Part shown: one piece after another, positions 43,163 through 50,991 of the stretch
Numbering within the stretch: position 1 is the first letter of the stretch
How the letters are laid out: each line of letters opens with the position of its first letter
NCBI GenBank assembly: GCA_963698405.1
Contig: CAVOQT010000002.1
Coordinates: 310,001-374,000 of the forward strand
Direction: 5' to 3'
DNA length: 64,000 nt
DNA from: SHZI01 sp963698405
Lineage (GTDB): Bacteria > Pseudomonadota > Gammaproteobacteria > Steroidobacterales > GCA-2729495
Position numbers and translations under genes: made by a program
Notes under the pieces: generated by a model
The model's input: only the letters and a program-made list of their open reading frames with translations
Told to the model about the DNA's origin: nothing
The model's database searches: none

Positions 43163-44026
43163 CTACAGCCAGTAAACAAAAATAAACAGGCCGAGCCAGA
43201 CCACGTCGACAAAGTGCCAGTACCAGGCAGTCGCCTCAAAGGCAAAATGCCGCGTCGGCGTGAAGTGTCCACGCAGTACCCGCAACAACATCACCGACAG
43301 CATGATGGCACCGACGGTGACGTGCAGGCCGTGAAACCCGGTCAGCATGAAAAAGGTACTGCCGTAGATGCCGCTGCTCAGCTTGAGGTTGAGCTCGGAA
43401 TACGCATGGCTGTATTCGTAGACCTGAAAGCCCAGGAAGGCAAAGCCCAGCAGCACCGTGATGGCAAGGAACATGGCCAGCAGGCCGCGCCGATTGTCCT
43501 TCAGCGCGTGATGGGCAATCGTGAGCGTAACGCCGCTGGTCAGCAGGATGGCGGTATTCAGGGCAGGAATGCCCCATGCCCCCATGACTTCATATTCACC
43601 ACCGATCCTGGCCGGTCCATTCGAGGGCCAGGTGTTTTCGAAGCCGGGCCACAGCACACTGTTGGTCACCAGCTCCGAGCCGACCCCACCGAGCCACGGC
43701 AGTGACAGCTGACGTGCATAGAGCAGCGCGCCAAAAAAGCAGGCAAAGAACATCACCTCGGACAGGATGAACCAGATCATGCCCATGCGGAACGAGCGGT
43801 CTACCTGGGCGCCATAGGTTCCCGTTTCGCTCTCGTGGACCACTTCGGCAAACCAGCGGAACACTACCCACGCGACAATTGCAGCACCCAGCAGGGTGAC
43901 TGGCAGCGTCGAGCTTCCATTCAGCAGCAGCGCGAAGCCGACGAAGGTGACGGCCAGTCCCATTGAAGCGAAGACCGGCCAGCGGGTTCCGTGGGGAACG
44001 TAGTACTTGTCCTGGGTGTGGGCCAT
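43163..44026 (-). CDS. ctaE: Cytochrome c oxidase subunit III
   Basis: Subunit III stabilises the aa3 oxidase core. The protein is 287 aa with seven predicted helices. Family motifs include YYVPHGTRWPVFASMGLAV, FILSEVMFFACFFGALLY (with the conserved Glu), FFMLTGFHGLHVTVG and AFEATAWYWHFVDVVWLGLF. It lies 26 bp after ctaG. Confidence 0.98.
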   Translation of the reverse strand: MAHTQDKYYVPHGTRWPVFASMGLAVTFVGFALLLNGSSTLPVTLLGAAIVAWVVFRWFAEVVHESETGTYGAQVDRSFRMGMIWFILSEVMFFACFFGALLYARQLSLPWLGGVGSELVTNSVLWPGFENTWPSNGPARIGGEYEVMGAWGIPALNTAILLTSGVTLTIAHHALKDNRRGLLAMFLAITVLLGFAFLGFQVYEYSHAYSELNLKLSSGIYGSTFFMLTGFHGLHVTVGAIMLSVMLLRVLRGHFTPTRHFAFEATAWYWHFVDVVWLGLFIFVYWL

Positions 44027-44052
44027 GGGATTCTTCCTTGGGCAGTATCCGG

Positions 44053-44631
44053 TCAGATTGCAGCGCTGGCAGCAGCTGGCGCGTTTGCCGGCGAGCGCTG
44101 TATGAAAAAGGTATAGGAGAGCGTTATACGGTCGACATATTCAGGCAAGTCCGGATCGACGATGAACTGCACGCCCATGTCCCGGCCCTCGTGGGCGAGA
44201 AACTTCTGGGCCGTGAAGCAGAAGCACTCGGTCTTCTGAAAGTGCTTGGCAGCTACTCCCGGCGCAACGCTGGGCACTGCATGGCCAATCAGTTCGCGGT
44301 CAGTCAGGTTGCGGGCATAAAAGCTCGTGTCGTAGAGCTGGCCAGGGTGAATCTCGATGGAAGATACGGCCGGCCGGAATTCCCATGGTGCCTGCTCATT
44401 CAGGACTGCAATGAATTCCACGGTGACCGTCCGCCCGGTATCAACCCGCATGCCAGCCGGAATCACGGCAACCGTGTCGTTGGTGCGTCCGCCGATACCG
44501 GCGATCTCGCAGAAGATGTTGTAGATCGGCACCAGCAGGAAGCCAAAGCCGAACATGCACACTGCCATGATCACAAGCCGGGTCACTAGCGGTCTGTTGC
44601 TGCGCACGGTAACGGGCTCTGGCGAACTCAT
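44053..44631 (-). CDS. ctaG: Cytochrome c oxidase assembly protein CtaG (Cox11 type)
   Basis: Cox11-type CtaG delivers copper to the CuB site of subunit I. The protein is 192 aa with one membrane helix (about 15-38) and a periplasmic immunoglobulin-like domain. The copper-binding motif is KTECFCFTAQ (C-x-C), preceded by PSVAPGVAAKHFQ. ATG 44631 overlaps the stop of the upstream 43-residue gene by 4 bp, which indicates translational coupling. Confidence 0.97.
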   Translation of the reverse strand: MSSPEPVTVRSNRPLVTRLVIMAVCMFGFGFLLVPIYNIFCEIAGIGGRTNDTVAVIPAGMRVDTGRTVTVEFIAVLNEQAPWEFRPAVSSIEIHPGQLYDTSFYARNLTDRELIGHAVPSVAPGVAAKHFQKTECFCFTAQKFLAHEGRDMGVQFIVDPDLPEYVDRITLSYTFFIQRSPANAPAAASAAI

Positions 44632-44759
44632 CCGGCAACCTTCAGCGCAACCGCGACGATATAGAGGACGAACACGAGCAGGGCAAAACCGCCCACCATC
44701 AGGGCATTGCGGCGGATCCGCTGCTGCAGCTCCGGATCGGTGTCGTGTCGCGTGGTCAC
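44628..44759 (-). CDS. 43-residue single-helix membrane protein between ctaD and ctaG
   Basis: Reading from GTG 44759 gives 43 aa: a charged N-terminus (TTRHDTDPELQQRIRRN), then one hydrophobic helix (ALMVGGFALLVFVLYIVAVAL) and a short KVAG end. The GTG overlaps the ctaD stop (GTGA), and its TGA overlaps the ctaG ATG (ATGA), so it is tightly built into the operon. Similar small single-helix proteins occur at this position in other proteobacterial oxidase operons. A role in oxidase assembly is inference from position only. Confidence 0.8.
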   Translation of the reverse strand: MTTRHDTDPELQQRIRRNALMVGGFALLVFVLYIVAVALKVAG

Positions 44760-46348
44760 TTGATCAGCGGCGGTTCGTCAAAGGTGTGATAGGGCGCAGG
44801 CGACGGCACCGTCCACTCCAGGCCTTCCGGGTTGTCCCAGACCTGGGCCGTTGCCTTCTCGCCGCCACGGACGCATTTCACGACGATGTATACGAGCATC
44901 AGCTGGGAAAAGCCGAACAGGAAGGCGCCGATGCTTGATACGGCATTCCAGTCGGCAAACTGCGTTGCGTAATCCGGAATCCGGCGCGGCATACCTGCGA
45001 GCCCGAGGAAATGCTGCGGGAAAAACAGGATGTTCACGCTGACGGCTGACAACCAGAAGTGGATCTTGCCCAGCTTTTCGTCGTACATGTGGCCGGTCCA
45101 TTTCGGCAGCCAGAAATAGGCGCCTGCGATGGCTGCGAACAGTGCACCGGGCACCAGTACGTAATGGAAGTGCGCCACGATGAAGTAGGTGTCGTGGTAC
45201 TGGAAGTCAACGGGTGCGAGGGCCATCATCACGCCGGAAAAGCCGCCGATTGCGAACAGGAACAGGAAGGCGACTGCGAACAGCATCGGTGTTTCGAAGC
45301 TCAACGAGCCGCGCCACATGGTGGCGGTCCAGTTGAAGACCTTCACTGCCGTGGGGATGGCGATCAGCATCGTCGACATCATGAAGAACATCTGACCGGC
45401 GAGCGGCATGCCGACGGTGAACATGTGATGAGCCCAGACGATGCAGGACAGGAACGCGATACCGGCTGTGGCATAGACCATCGACGAGTAGCCAAACAGC
45501 GGCTTGCGTGAAAAGGTCGGAATGATCTGCGAGATGATGCCGAAGGACGGCAGGATGATGATGTAGACCTCGGGGTGACCGAAGAACCAGAAGATGTGCT
45601 GGAACAGTACCGGGTCGCCGCCGCCCGCTGCCTGGAAGAAGCTGGTGCCGAAGAAGCGGTCGGTGAGCAGCATGGTCACGCCGCCAGCCAGTACCGGCAT
45701 GACCAGAATCAGCAGATAAGCCGTGATCAGCCAGGTCCAGACGAACATCGGCATCTTGAGCAGCGTCATGCCCGGTGCGCGCATGTTCATGACGGTCACG
45801 ATGATGTTGATGGCGCCGAGGATCGACGACATGCCGAGCAGATGCACGGCAAAGATGGCGAAGGCCAGCGCATTACCCGTCTGCAGCACCAGCGGCGGAT
45901 AGAGCGTCCAGCCCGCTGCCGGACCGCCGCCATCCATGAACAGCGTGGACAGCAGGATCGTGCCGGCAAAGGGCAGGATCCAGAACGACCAGTTGTTGAG
46001 CCGCGGCAGCGCCATGTCCGGCGCACCGATCATCATCGGGATCATCCAGTTTGCGAAGCCGACGAAGGCCGGCATGATCATGCCAAAGACCATGATCAGC
46101 GCGTGCATCGTGGTCATCTGGTTGAAGAATTCCGGATTCACGAACTGCAGCCCGGGCTGAAACAGCTCGGCGCGGATAACCAGCGCCATCGCGCCACCGA
46201 CGAACAGCATCACCAGTGCGAACACCAGGTAGAGGGTGCCGATGTCCTTGTGATTGGTGGTAAACAGCCAGCGGCTCAGGCCGTGGGCCGGGCCATGACT
46301 GTCATGCGCATGGTCTTGGGCGCCGTGGCCCTCGGTGATGGTGGTCAT
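44756..46348 (-). CDS. ctaD: Cytochrome c oxidase subunit I
   Basis: CtaD is the catalytic heme-copper subunit of the aa3 terminal oxidase. The protein is 530 aa with 12 helices. Metal ligands lie in MTTMHALIMVFGM (low-spin heme a His), FFGHPEVYIIILP (CuB His with the His-Tyr crosslink Tyr), IVWAHHMFTVGM (CuB His pair) and DTYFIVAHFHYVLV (heme a3 and heme a His). It follows ctaC after 27 bp and is coupled to the 43-residue gene. Confidence 0.98.
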   Translation of the reverse strand: MTTITEGHGAQDHAHDSHGPAHGLSRWLFTTNHKDIGTLYLVFALVMLFVGGAMALVIRAELFQPGLQFVNPEFFNQMTTMHALIMVFGMIMPAFVGFANWMIPMMIGAPDMALPRLNNWSFWILPFAGTILLSTLFMDGGGPAAGWTLYPPLVLQTGNALAFAIFAVHLLGMSSILGAINIIVTVMNMRAPGMTLLKMPMFVWTWLITAYLLILVMPVLAGGVTMLLTDRFFGTSFFQAAGGGDPVLFQHIFWFFGHPEVYIIILPSFGIISQIIPTFSRKPLFGYSSMVYATAGIAFLSCIVWAHHMFTVGMPLAGQMFFMMSTMLIAIPTAVKVFNWTATMWRGSLSFETPMLFAVAFLFLFAIGGFSGVMMALAPVDFQYHDTYFIVAHFHYVLVPGALFAAIAGAYFWLPKWTGHMYDEKLGKIHFWLSAVSVNILFFPQHFLGLAGMPRRIPDYATQFADWNAVSSIGAFLFGFSQLMLVYIVVKCVRGGEKATAQVWDNPEGLEWTVPSPAPYHTFDEPPLIK

Positions 46349-46375
46349 TGGCTGGTACTCCGTGTCAGTTCTTTT

Positions 46376-47194
46376 CTAGATGGCCGGTGCTTGTTGGCTG
46401 GCCAGCCACGCATCGAATTCCGCCTTCGGCAGGGCTTCAACAACGATCGGCATGAAGCCGTGGTCCTTGCCGCACAGTTCAGCGCACTGTCCGCGATAGG
46501 TTCCCGGCTTGTCGATCGTGAACCAGCCCTCGTTGATATAGCCGGGGATCGCATCGCGCTTGACCGCAAAATCGATCACCCACCAGGCATGGTTGACGTC
46601 ATTTGAAGTCAGCAGGTAGCGGATCTTGATGCCGACCGGAACGACCAGCGGCTTGTCTACCTCGAGCAGGTAGTTCTCTACCTTGAAGGGGTTCTGTCCG
46701 GAGTTCAGCTGGCGCGCCGTGTTGCTGGTCTGTGCCAGCGTGCTGAAGAAGGAAACATTCTGGCCGACGTACTCGTATTGCCACTTCCACTGATAGCCGG
46801 TGATCTTGATCGTCATCTCCGAGTTGCGGGTGTCTTCGGCACGAATCAGCGCCGGAGCTGTTTCGTAGGCCAGGAAGACCAGTACCAGCGTTGGGATGAT
46901 GGTCCAGATGACCTCGGCTGTCGTGCTGTGGGTGAACTTCGCCGCTACAGCGCCCTTCGACTTCCGGAACTTGACCAGTGCGTAGATCATTACGGCAAAT
47001 ACGATGACGCCGATCACGGTGCAGATCCACAGCGCCAGCATGTGCAGATCGTAGGCATCCCGGCTGGCCGGTGTAACACCGCGCGGCAGGTTGAGCTGGT
47101 CCCATGCTGCGTGTGCTGGCAGCGCGGCAATGAGCAGCAGCCCGGTAACGGTCTGGACGGCTTTCCGGGCCAGCTTCAGGGTATTGAACGGCAT
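46376..47194 (-). CDS. ctaC: Cytochrome c oxidase subunit II
   Basis: CtaC accepts electrons from cytochrome c at CuA. The protein is 272 aa with a signal-like N-terminus (about 10-30), two helices and a cupredoxin domain. The CuA ligands are H202, C237, E239, C241, H245 and M248 (GQCAELCGKDHGFMPI). The aromatic stretch is YQWKWQYEY. There is no C-terminal cytochrome c domain, so this is the plain aa3 type. First gene of the operon. Confidence 0.97.
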   Translation of the reverse strand: MPFNTLKLARKAVQTVTGLLLIAALPAHAAWDQLNLPRGVTPASRDAYDLHMLALWICTVIGVIVFAVMIYALVKFRKSKGAVAAKFTHSTTAEVIWTIIPTLVLVFLAYETAPALIRAEDTRNSEMTIKITGYQWKWQYEYVGQNVSFFSTLAQTSNTARQLNSGQNPFKVENYLLEVDKPLVVPVGIKIRYLLTSNDVNHAWWVIDFAVKRDAIPGYINEGWFTIDKPGTYRGQCAELCGKDHGFMPIVVEALPKAEFDAWLASQQAPAI

Positions 47195-47338
47195 GCGATG
47201 CTTCCCTTGTTCGTGCGCGCTGGATCTGCAACCGCGGGGCCACCGGACAAGACCGGATTGCTGCGCAGACAGTCAGCGAGGAATTATGCCGGCCTTCGAA
47301 GGTAGGCTGGCAAGTTGTTGTATCAATTCTAAATGCTA

Positions 47339-47376
47339 CGTGATGATTTCTCATCACGCAATTGAGAAGCATTCTC
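47339..47376. other. Inverted repeats in the bioC-ctaC gap
   Basis: CGTGATGA-TTTC-TCATCACG (47339-47358, 8-bp arms) and GAGAA-GCA-TTCTC (47364-47376, 5-bp arms) lie in the 197-bp gap upstream of the oxidase operon and downstream of bioC. They could be an operator for ctaC or a weak bioC terminator. No U tract is seen on either strand. Confidence 0.45.
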
Positions 47377-47391
47377 GGAATGGTGGCTTGT

Positions 47392-48285
47392 TTAGCGACG
47401 TCGTGTCAGTGCATCGACCGGGATCGTGAACTCGCCCTGCGGCGTACCGGTGGTTCCGCCGGGTGGTTTGGCCCATACCGAACCGAAGACCATCTCCAGC
47501 GTCACCGGCAAGGCGCCATTGGCATCCCGCTGCTCCGCATAGGCAGCCTCCAGCCGGGCCCAACTGCGGCGTCCGGTAAGTCCCTGATTCCGACCGCTGT
47601 TCGGGTTAGTGGTGCCGGTGCCGCGCAGGTCGCCAGTGAGCTGGCGCAGATCCGGATAGCAGATCGTCAGGATTTCTACATCGATGACCGGTTCGGCCAG
47701 CCCGGCCCGGAGCAGCCCGTCGCCGAGTGCTGTCATTTCGGGGAATGGCATCACATGTGCACCGTCATCCACGGCTCGCCAGGCTGTGCGCAGTTCGTGA
47801 AACGAACCGGGCCCGAGGGTGGCGAAACTGAATACGCCCGGATAGCGCAATATGCGCCGAACTTCGGCAAACAGGCTGTCCAGCGAGACGCACCAGTGAA
47901 TCATCAGGCTGGAGAACACCACATCGACCGAGGCATCGGCCAGCGGTAGCTGGCTGGCATTTCCGCAGATCACCAGCGGCTCTGCACCGGGACGCCGGGC
48001 GGCCACTTTGAGCATGTTCTCGGTCAGATCGACGGCGATCAGCTCTGCTTCCGGGAAGTGTGTGGCAAGTGCCGGCAGCGCCTTGCCGGTGCCGGCGCCG
48101 AGGTCGAGCACCCGCTGTGGCTCAAGTCGCAGCCACTTCATCCGGTCCAGCAAGCGGTTGCGGACCTCGGTTTGCAGAAAGTCCGCACCATCAAAACTGC
48201 CAGCGGCACGGGCAAAGGAACGCTTGATCTTGTGCGGGTCGATTCCGGGCGGCAGCGAGGTGAACTTGTCGCTCAGGGTTGGCAT
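47392..48285 (-). CDS. bioC: Malonyl-[ACP] O-methyltransferase BioC
   Basis: BioC methylates malonyl-ACP to start pimeloyl synthesis for biotin. The protein is 297 aa. The SAM-binding motif is VLDLGAGTGKALPALA, followed by LIAVDLTENML and DVVFSSLMIHWC, the typical class I methyltransferase sequence. The family-specific C-terminal part has LRGTGTTNPN and LEMVFGSVWAKP. ATG 48285 starts inside the end of bioB (13-bp overlap). The usual partners bioF, bioH and bioD are not in the window. Confidence 0.95.
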   Translation of the reverse strand: MPTLSDKFTSLPPGIDPHKIKRSFARAAGSFDGADFLQTEVRNRLLDRMKWLRLEPQRVLDLGAGTGKALPALATHFPEAELIAVDLTENMLKVAARRPGAEPLVICGNASQLPLADASVDVVFSSLMIHWCVSLDSLFAEVRRILRYPGVFSFATLGPGSFHELRTAWRAVDDGAHVMPFPEMTALGDGLLRAGLAEPVIDVEILTICYPDLRQLTGDLRGTGTTNPNSGRNQGLTGRRSWARLEAAYAEQRDANGALPVTLEMVFGSVWAKPPGGTTGTPQGEFTIPVDALTRRR

Positions 48286-49271
48286 GCGAGGGGCGAGGTC
48301 TCGGGCCGCAAGCCGAGCCGGTCCAGCAGGCTGCGATCCCGGTCGGTTGCCGGATTGGGTGTCGTGAGCAGGGTATCGCCATGGAAGATCGAGTTGGCGC
48401 CGGCAAAGAAGCACAGTGCCTGCAGTTCGTCAGACATTTCGGTGCGGCCGGCGGAAAGCCTGACGCGTGAGGCTGGCATCAGGATGCGGGCCACGGCGAT
48501 TACCCGGACGAAACTGAGCGGGTCAACGCTCGGGCCGGAGTCTTGCGCCTGCGTTGCGAGCGGCGTGCCTTCGACCTGTACGAGTTGATTGATCGGCACG
48601 CTGTCCGGGTGCTCCGACAGGGTTGCCAGGGTATGCAGGAGTTCGACGCGATCCTGTTCGCCCTCGCCCAGACCGATGATGCCGCCGCAGCACACCTTCA
48701 GCCCCGCAGCGCGGACCGTCTTCAGCGTATCGAGCCGGTCGCCGTAGCTGCGCGTTGAGGTGACCTGCGGATAAAAGCTCGCCGAGGTATCGAGGTTATG
48801 GTTGTAGTAGTCGAGACCCGCATCGCGCAGGGTTACAGCCTGTTCCGGGCTCAGCATGCCCAGCGTCGCACAGGTTTCCATGCCCAGGTCGTGCACACCG
48901 CGGATCATTTCGGCGATTTTCCCGATCTGGCTCGGCTTGGGATTGCGATAGGCGGCGCCCATGCAGAATCGGGTAGCACCCCGTTCCTGCGCTGACCGCG
49001 CTGACCGCAATACCTCTTCCACCGGCGCGAGAGCTGAAGCCGCCAGCCCGGTGCTGTGATGCACGCTCTGCGAGCAATAGCCGCAGTCCTCGGGGCACCC
49101 GCCGGTCTTGATGCTCATCAGTGTACTGATCTGCACCTCGGCCGGATCGAAGTGTTGCCGGTGGATCGAGTGGGCGCGGAACAGCAGCTCATGGAAAGGC
49201 AGCTGAAACAGCTCGGCGACCTCGGCGATGCTCCAGTCGTTACGGATAGGTGTCAGCGCAGATTCGCTCAT
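48273..49271 (-). CDS. bioB: Biotin synthase
   Basis: BioB is a radical-SAM enzyme that inserts sulfur into dethiobiotin. The protein is 332 aa. The radical-SAM cluster is GGCPEDCGYCSQS (C-x3-C-x2-C). Ligands of the second cluster fit CATLGMLSPEQA and KVCCGGIIGLGE, with Arg in the C-terminal ILMPASRVRLSAGR. It heads the bioB-bioC pair and diverges from comF. No BirA operator was recognised in the 98-bp gap. Confidence 0.98.
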   Translation of the reverse strand: MSESALTPIRNDWSIAEVAELFQLPFHELLFRAHSIHRQHFDPAEVQISTLMSIKTGGCPEDCGYCSQSVHHSTGLAASALAPVEEVLRSARSAQERGATRFCMGAAYRNPKPSQIGKIAEMIRGVHDLGMETCATLGMLSPEQAVTLRDAGLDYYNHNLDTSASFYPQVTSTRSYGDRLDTLKTVRAAGLKVCCGGIIGLGEGEQDRVELLHTLATLSEHPDSVPINQLVQVEGTPLATQAQDSGPSVDPLSFVRVIAVARILMPASRVRLSAGRTEMSDELQALCFFAGANSIFHGDTLLTTPNPATDRDRSLLDRLGLRPETSPLACQP

Positions 49272-49369
49272 TTCCAGTCGAAGATCCCGTTAATGCCTGC
49301 AGCCGGCCGGCTGCGTGGCGTGTTAATCAGGGCGGCAGTATCTGGACTGCCTGCGGGGTCTGTCAACTT

Positions 49370-50053
49370 ATGGCCTGGATCAAGGTTGACGAAATTCTGG
49401 ACGTGTTCCTGCCGCCGTACTGTGCCCTGTGCGGCCAGGCTATCGCACGTCGGCCACTGTGTGTGGGTTGTTACGCCGATCTGCCCTGGTTGATGCCGCA
49501 TTGCCTGCCGACGATCGCAGGCTTCGACCAGGTTTGGTCTCCGCTCGGCTATGAGTACCCGGTTGACCGGCTGATTGGAGAAGCAAAATTCGGCAAGCAG
49601 CTGGCAACGGCCCGGGCACTGGGAGAGCTATTGGCAGAGCGCGTACCCGAAAGCGCCCGGTGCCCGGATCTGGTCGTACCTGTGCCGCTGCACTGGCAGC
49701 GCCAGGCAGAGCGCGGCTTTAATCAGGCCGAAGAGATTGCCCGTGGCCTGTGTCGGCGGCTGGACTGGCGACTCGCGGCAGGTATCTGCCAGCGGCTGCG
49801 GGCGACCCCGGCACAATCCCGGCTCACCGCAGCCGAGCGGCGCATGAACCTGCACGCTGCCTTTTCCGCTCGCCAGTTGCCTCCGGGGCTGCATATTCTG
49901 GTGGTCGATGATGTGCTGACCACCGGTGCAACGGCTGAAGCGGTCGCCAGCTCACTGCGCCGGGCCGGTGCCGCCAGTCTGCAGCTCTGGACCGTGGCGC
50001 ATGCAATGAATGCCGGCGCTGCTCCGGATCAAACCGGCAGGCTGAAGGTGTAG
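49370..50053 (+). CDS. ComF-family phosphoribosyltransferase-like protein
   Basis: The protein is 227 aa. An N-terminal zinc-ribbon-like segment has two Cys pairs (PPYCALCG and PLCVGCYADLPW), and the C-terminal domain has the PRPP-binding motif ILVVDDVLTTGATA. Homologues (ComF, GntX, YhgH) are linked to DNA uptake and use of extracellular DNA, with no defined reaction. ATG 49370 gives the standard N-terminus. Its 3' end overlaps the convergent ubiA by 25 bp. Adjacency to biotin genes is common in gammaproteobacteria. Confidence 0.92.
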   Translation: MAWIKVDEILDVFLPPYCALCGQAIARRPLCVGCYADLPWLMPHCLPTIAGFDQVWSPLGYEYPVDRLIGEAKFGKQLATARALGELLAERVPESARCPDLVVPVPLHWQRQAERGFNQAEEIARGLCRRLDWRLAAGICQRLRATPAQSRLTAAERRMNLHAAFSARQLPPGLHILVVDDVLTTGATAEAVASSLRRAGAASLQLWTVAHAMNAGAAPDQTGRLKV

Positions 50054-50940
50054 TCGAGCACGATTCCGGCAAAGATTGTCGCGCCAAACATATTGTTGGC
50101 GCGAAACGCTTTTATGCAGGCCTCGGGCTCGCGTCCGCGTATTGCCCAGAGTTGCACGAGCAGCTGAAGCGCGCCAAGCGCCACACCGGTCTGGTACCAG
50201 CCGCCCAGCCCGGCCTCCCGGCCGGTGAGCAGCAGGCCCGTCACCAGCACGAGCTGCAGCAGGCCGATGATGAACAGGTCAGCGCTACCGAACAGGATGG
50301 CAGTCGACTTCACGCCGATACGCAGATCGTCTTCACGGTCTGCCATCGCATACATCGTGTCGTAGATTACCGCCCAGACCACCACGCTCAGCCACAACAG
50401 CCATGCAAGACGCGGCACCAGATCTGTTTCTGCCGCAAAGGCCATCGGGATGCCCCAGCCGAAGGCTGCACCGAGCACAAATTGCGGGGCGGCCAGCCAG
50501 CGCTTGCTGAAGGGATAGACGATGGTCAGCACGGCGGCGCCGAGCGCCAGCAGCCGGGCCAGCGGGTTCAGCAGCATCAACAGCGCCAGCGCAATGAGGC
50601 CCAGTACGGCAAACAGCGCCAGCGCCTCAATCGGCGTCACTTTTCCGGCCGCCAGTGGCCGGTCGCGGGTTCGCTGTACCGCGCCGTCGATATGCCGATC
50701 CGCGAAGTCGTTGATCACGCAGCCAGCCGAGCGCATCACGATCACGCCGGCCACGAACACGATGAAATAGCGCGCCTGTGGACGTCCGCCGCCGGCAATC
50801 CAGAGCCCCCACAGCGTCGGCCACAGCAACAGCCAGATACCGATCGGCCGGTCGAGGCGCATCAGTCGCGCATACTGCCGGGCCTGGTCAACCAGCTCCG
50901 TGCCAAGTCGGTTAATGCCTTGCAATGAATCAGATGCCAT
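50029..50940 (-). CDS. ubiA: 4-hydroxybenzoate octaprenyltransferase
   Basis: UbiA prenylates 4-hydroxybenzoate in ubiquinone synthesis at the inner membrane. The protein is 303 aa with eight to nine helices. The first Asp-rich motif is SAGCVINDFADRHIDGAVQRT (N-D-x-x-D), the second YDTMYAMADREDD. ATG 50940 is chosen because MASDS precedes the conserved LMRLDRPIGIWLLLWPTLWG; upstream codons are not conserved. It provides the quinone route feeding the aa3-linked respiratory chain. Confidence 0.97.
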   Translation of the reverse strand: MASDSLQGINRLGTELVDQARQYARLMRLDRPIGIWLLLWPTLWGLWIAGGGRPQARYFIVFVAGVIVMRSAGCVINDFADRHIDGAVQRTRDRPLAAGKVTPIEALALFAVLGLIALALLMLLNPLARLLALGAAVLTIVYPFSKRWLAAPQFVLGAAFGWGIPMAFAAETDLVPRLAWLLWLSVVVWAVIYDTMYAMADREDDLRIGVKSTAILFGSADLFIIGLLQLVLVTGLLLTGREAGLGGWYQTGVALGALQLLVQLWAIRGREPEACIKAFRANNMFGATIFAGIVLDYTFSLPV

Positions 50941-50991
50941 GTGAATTCTCCGGCCAAGTCTAGCCGAGCTTGGTGGCAAACCGGCAAGCCA

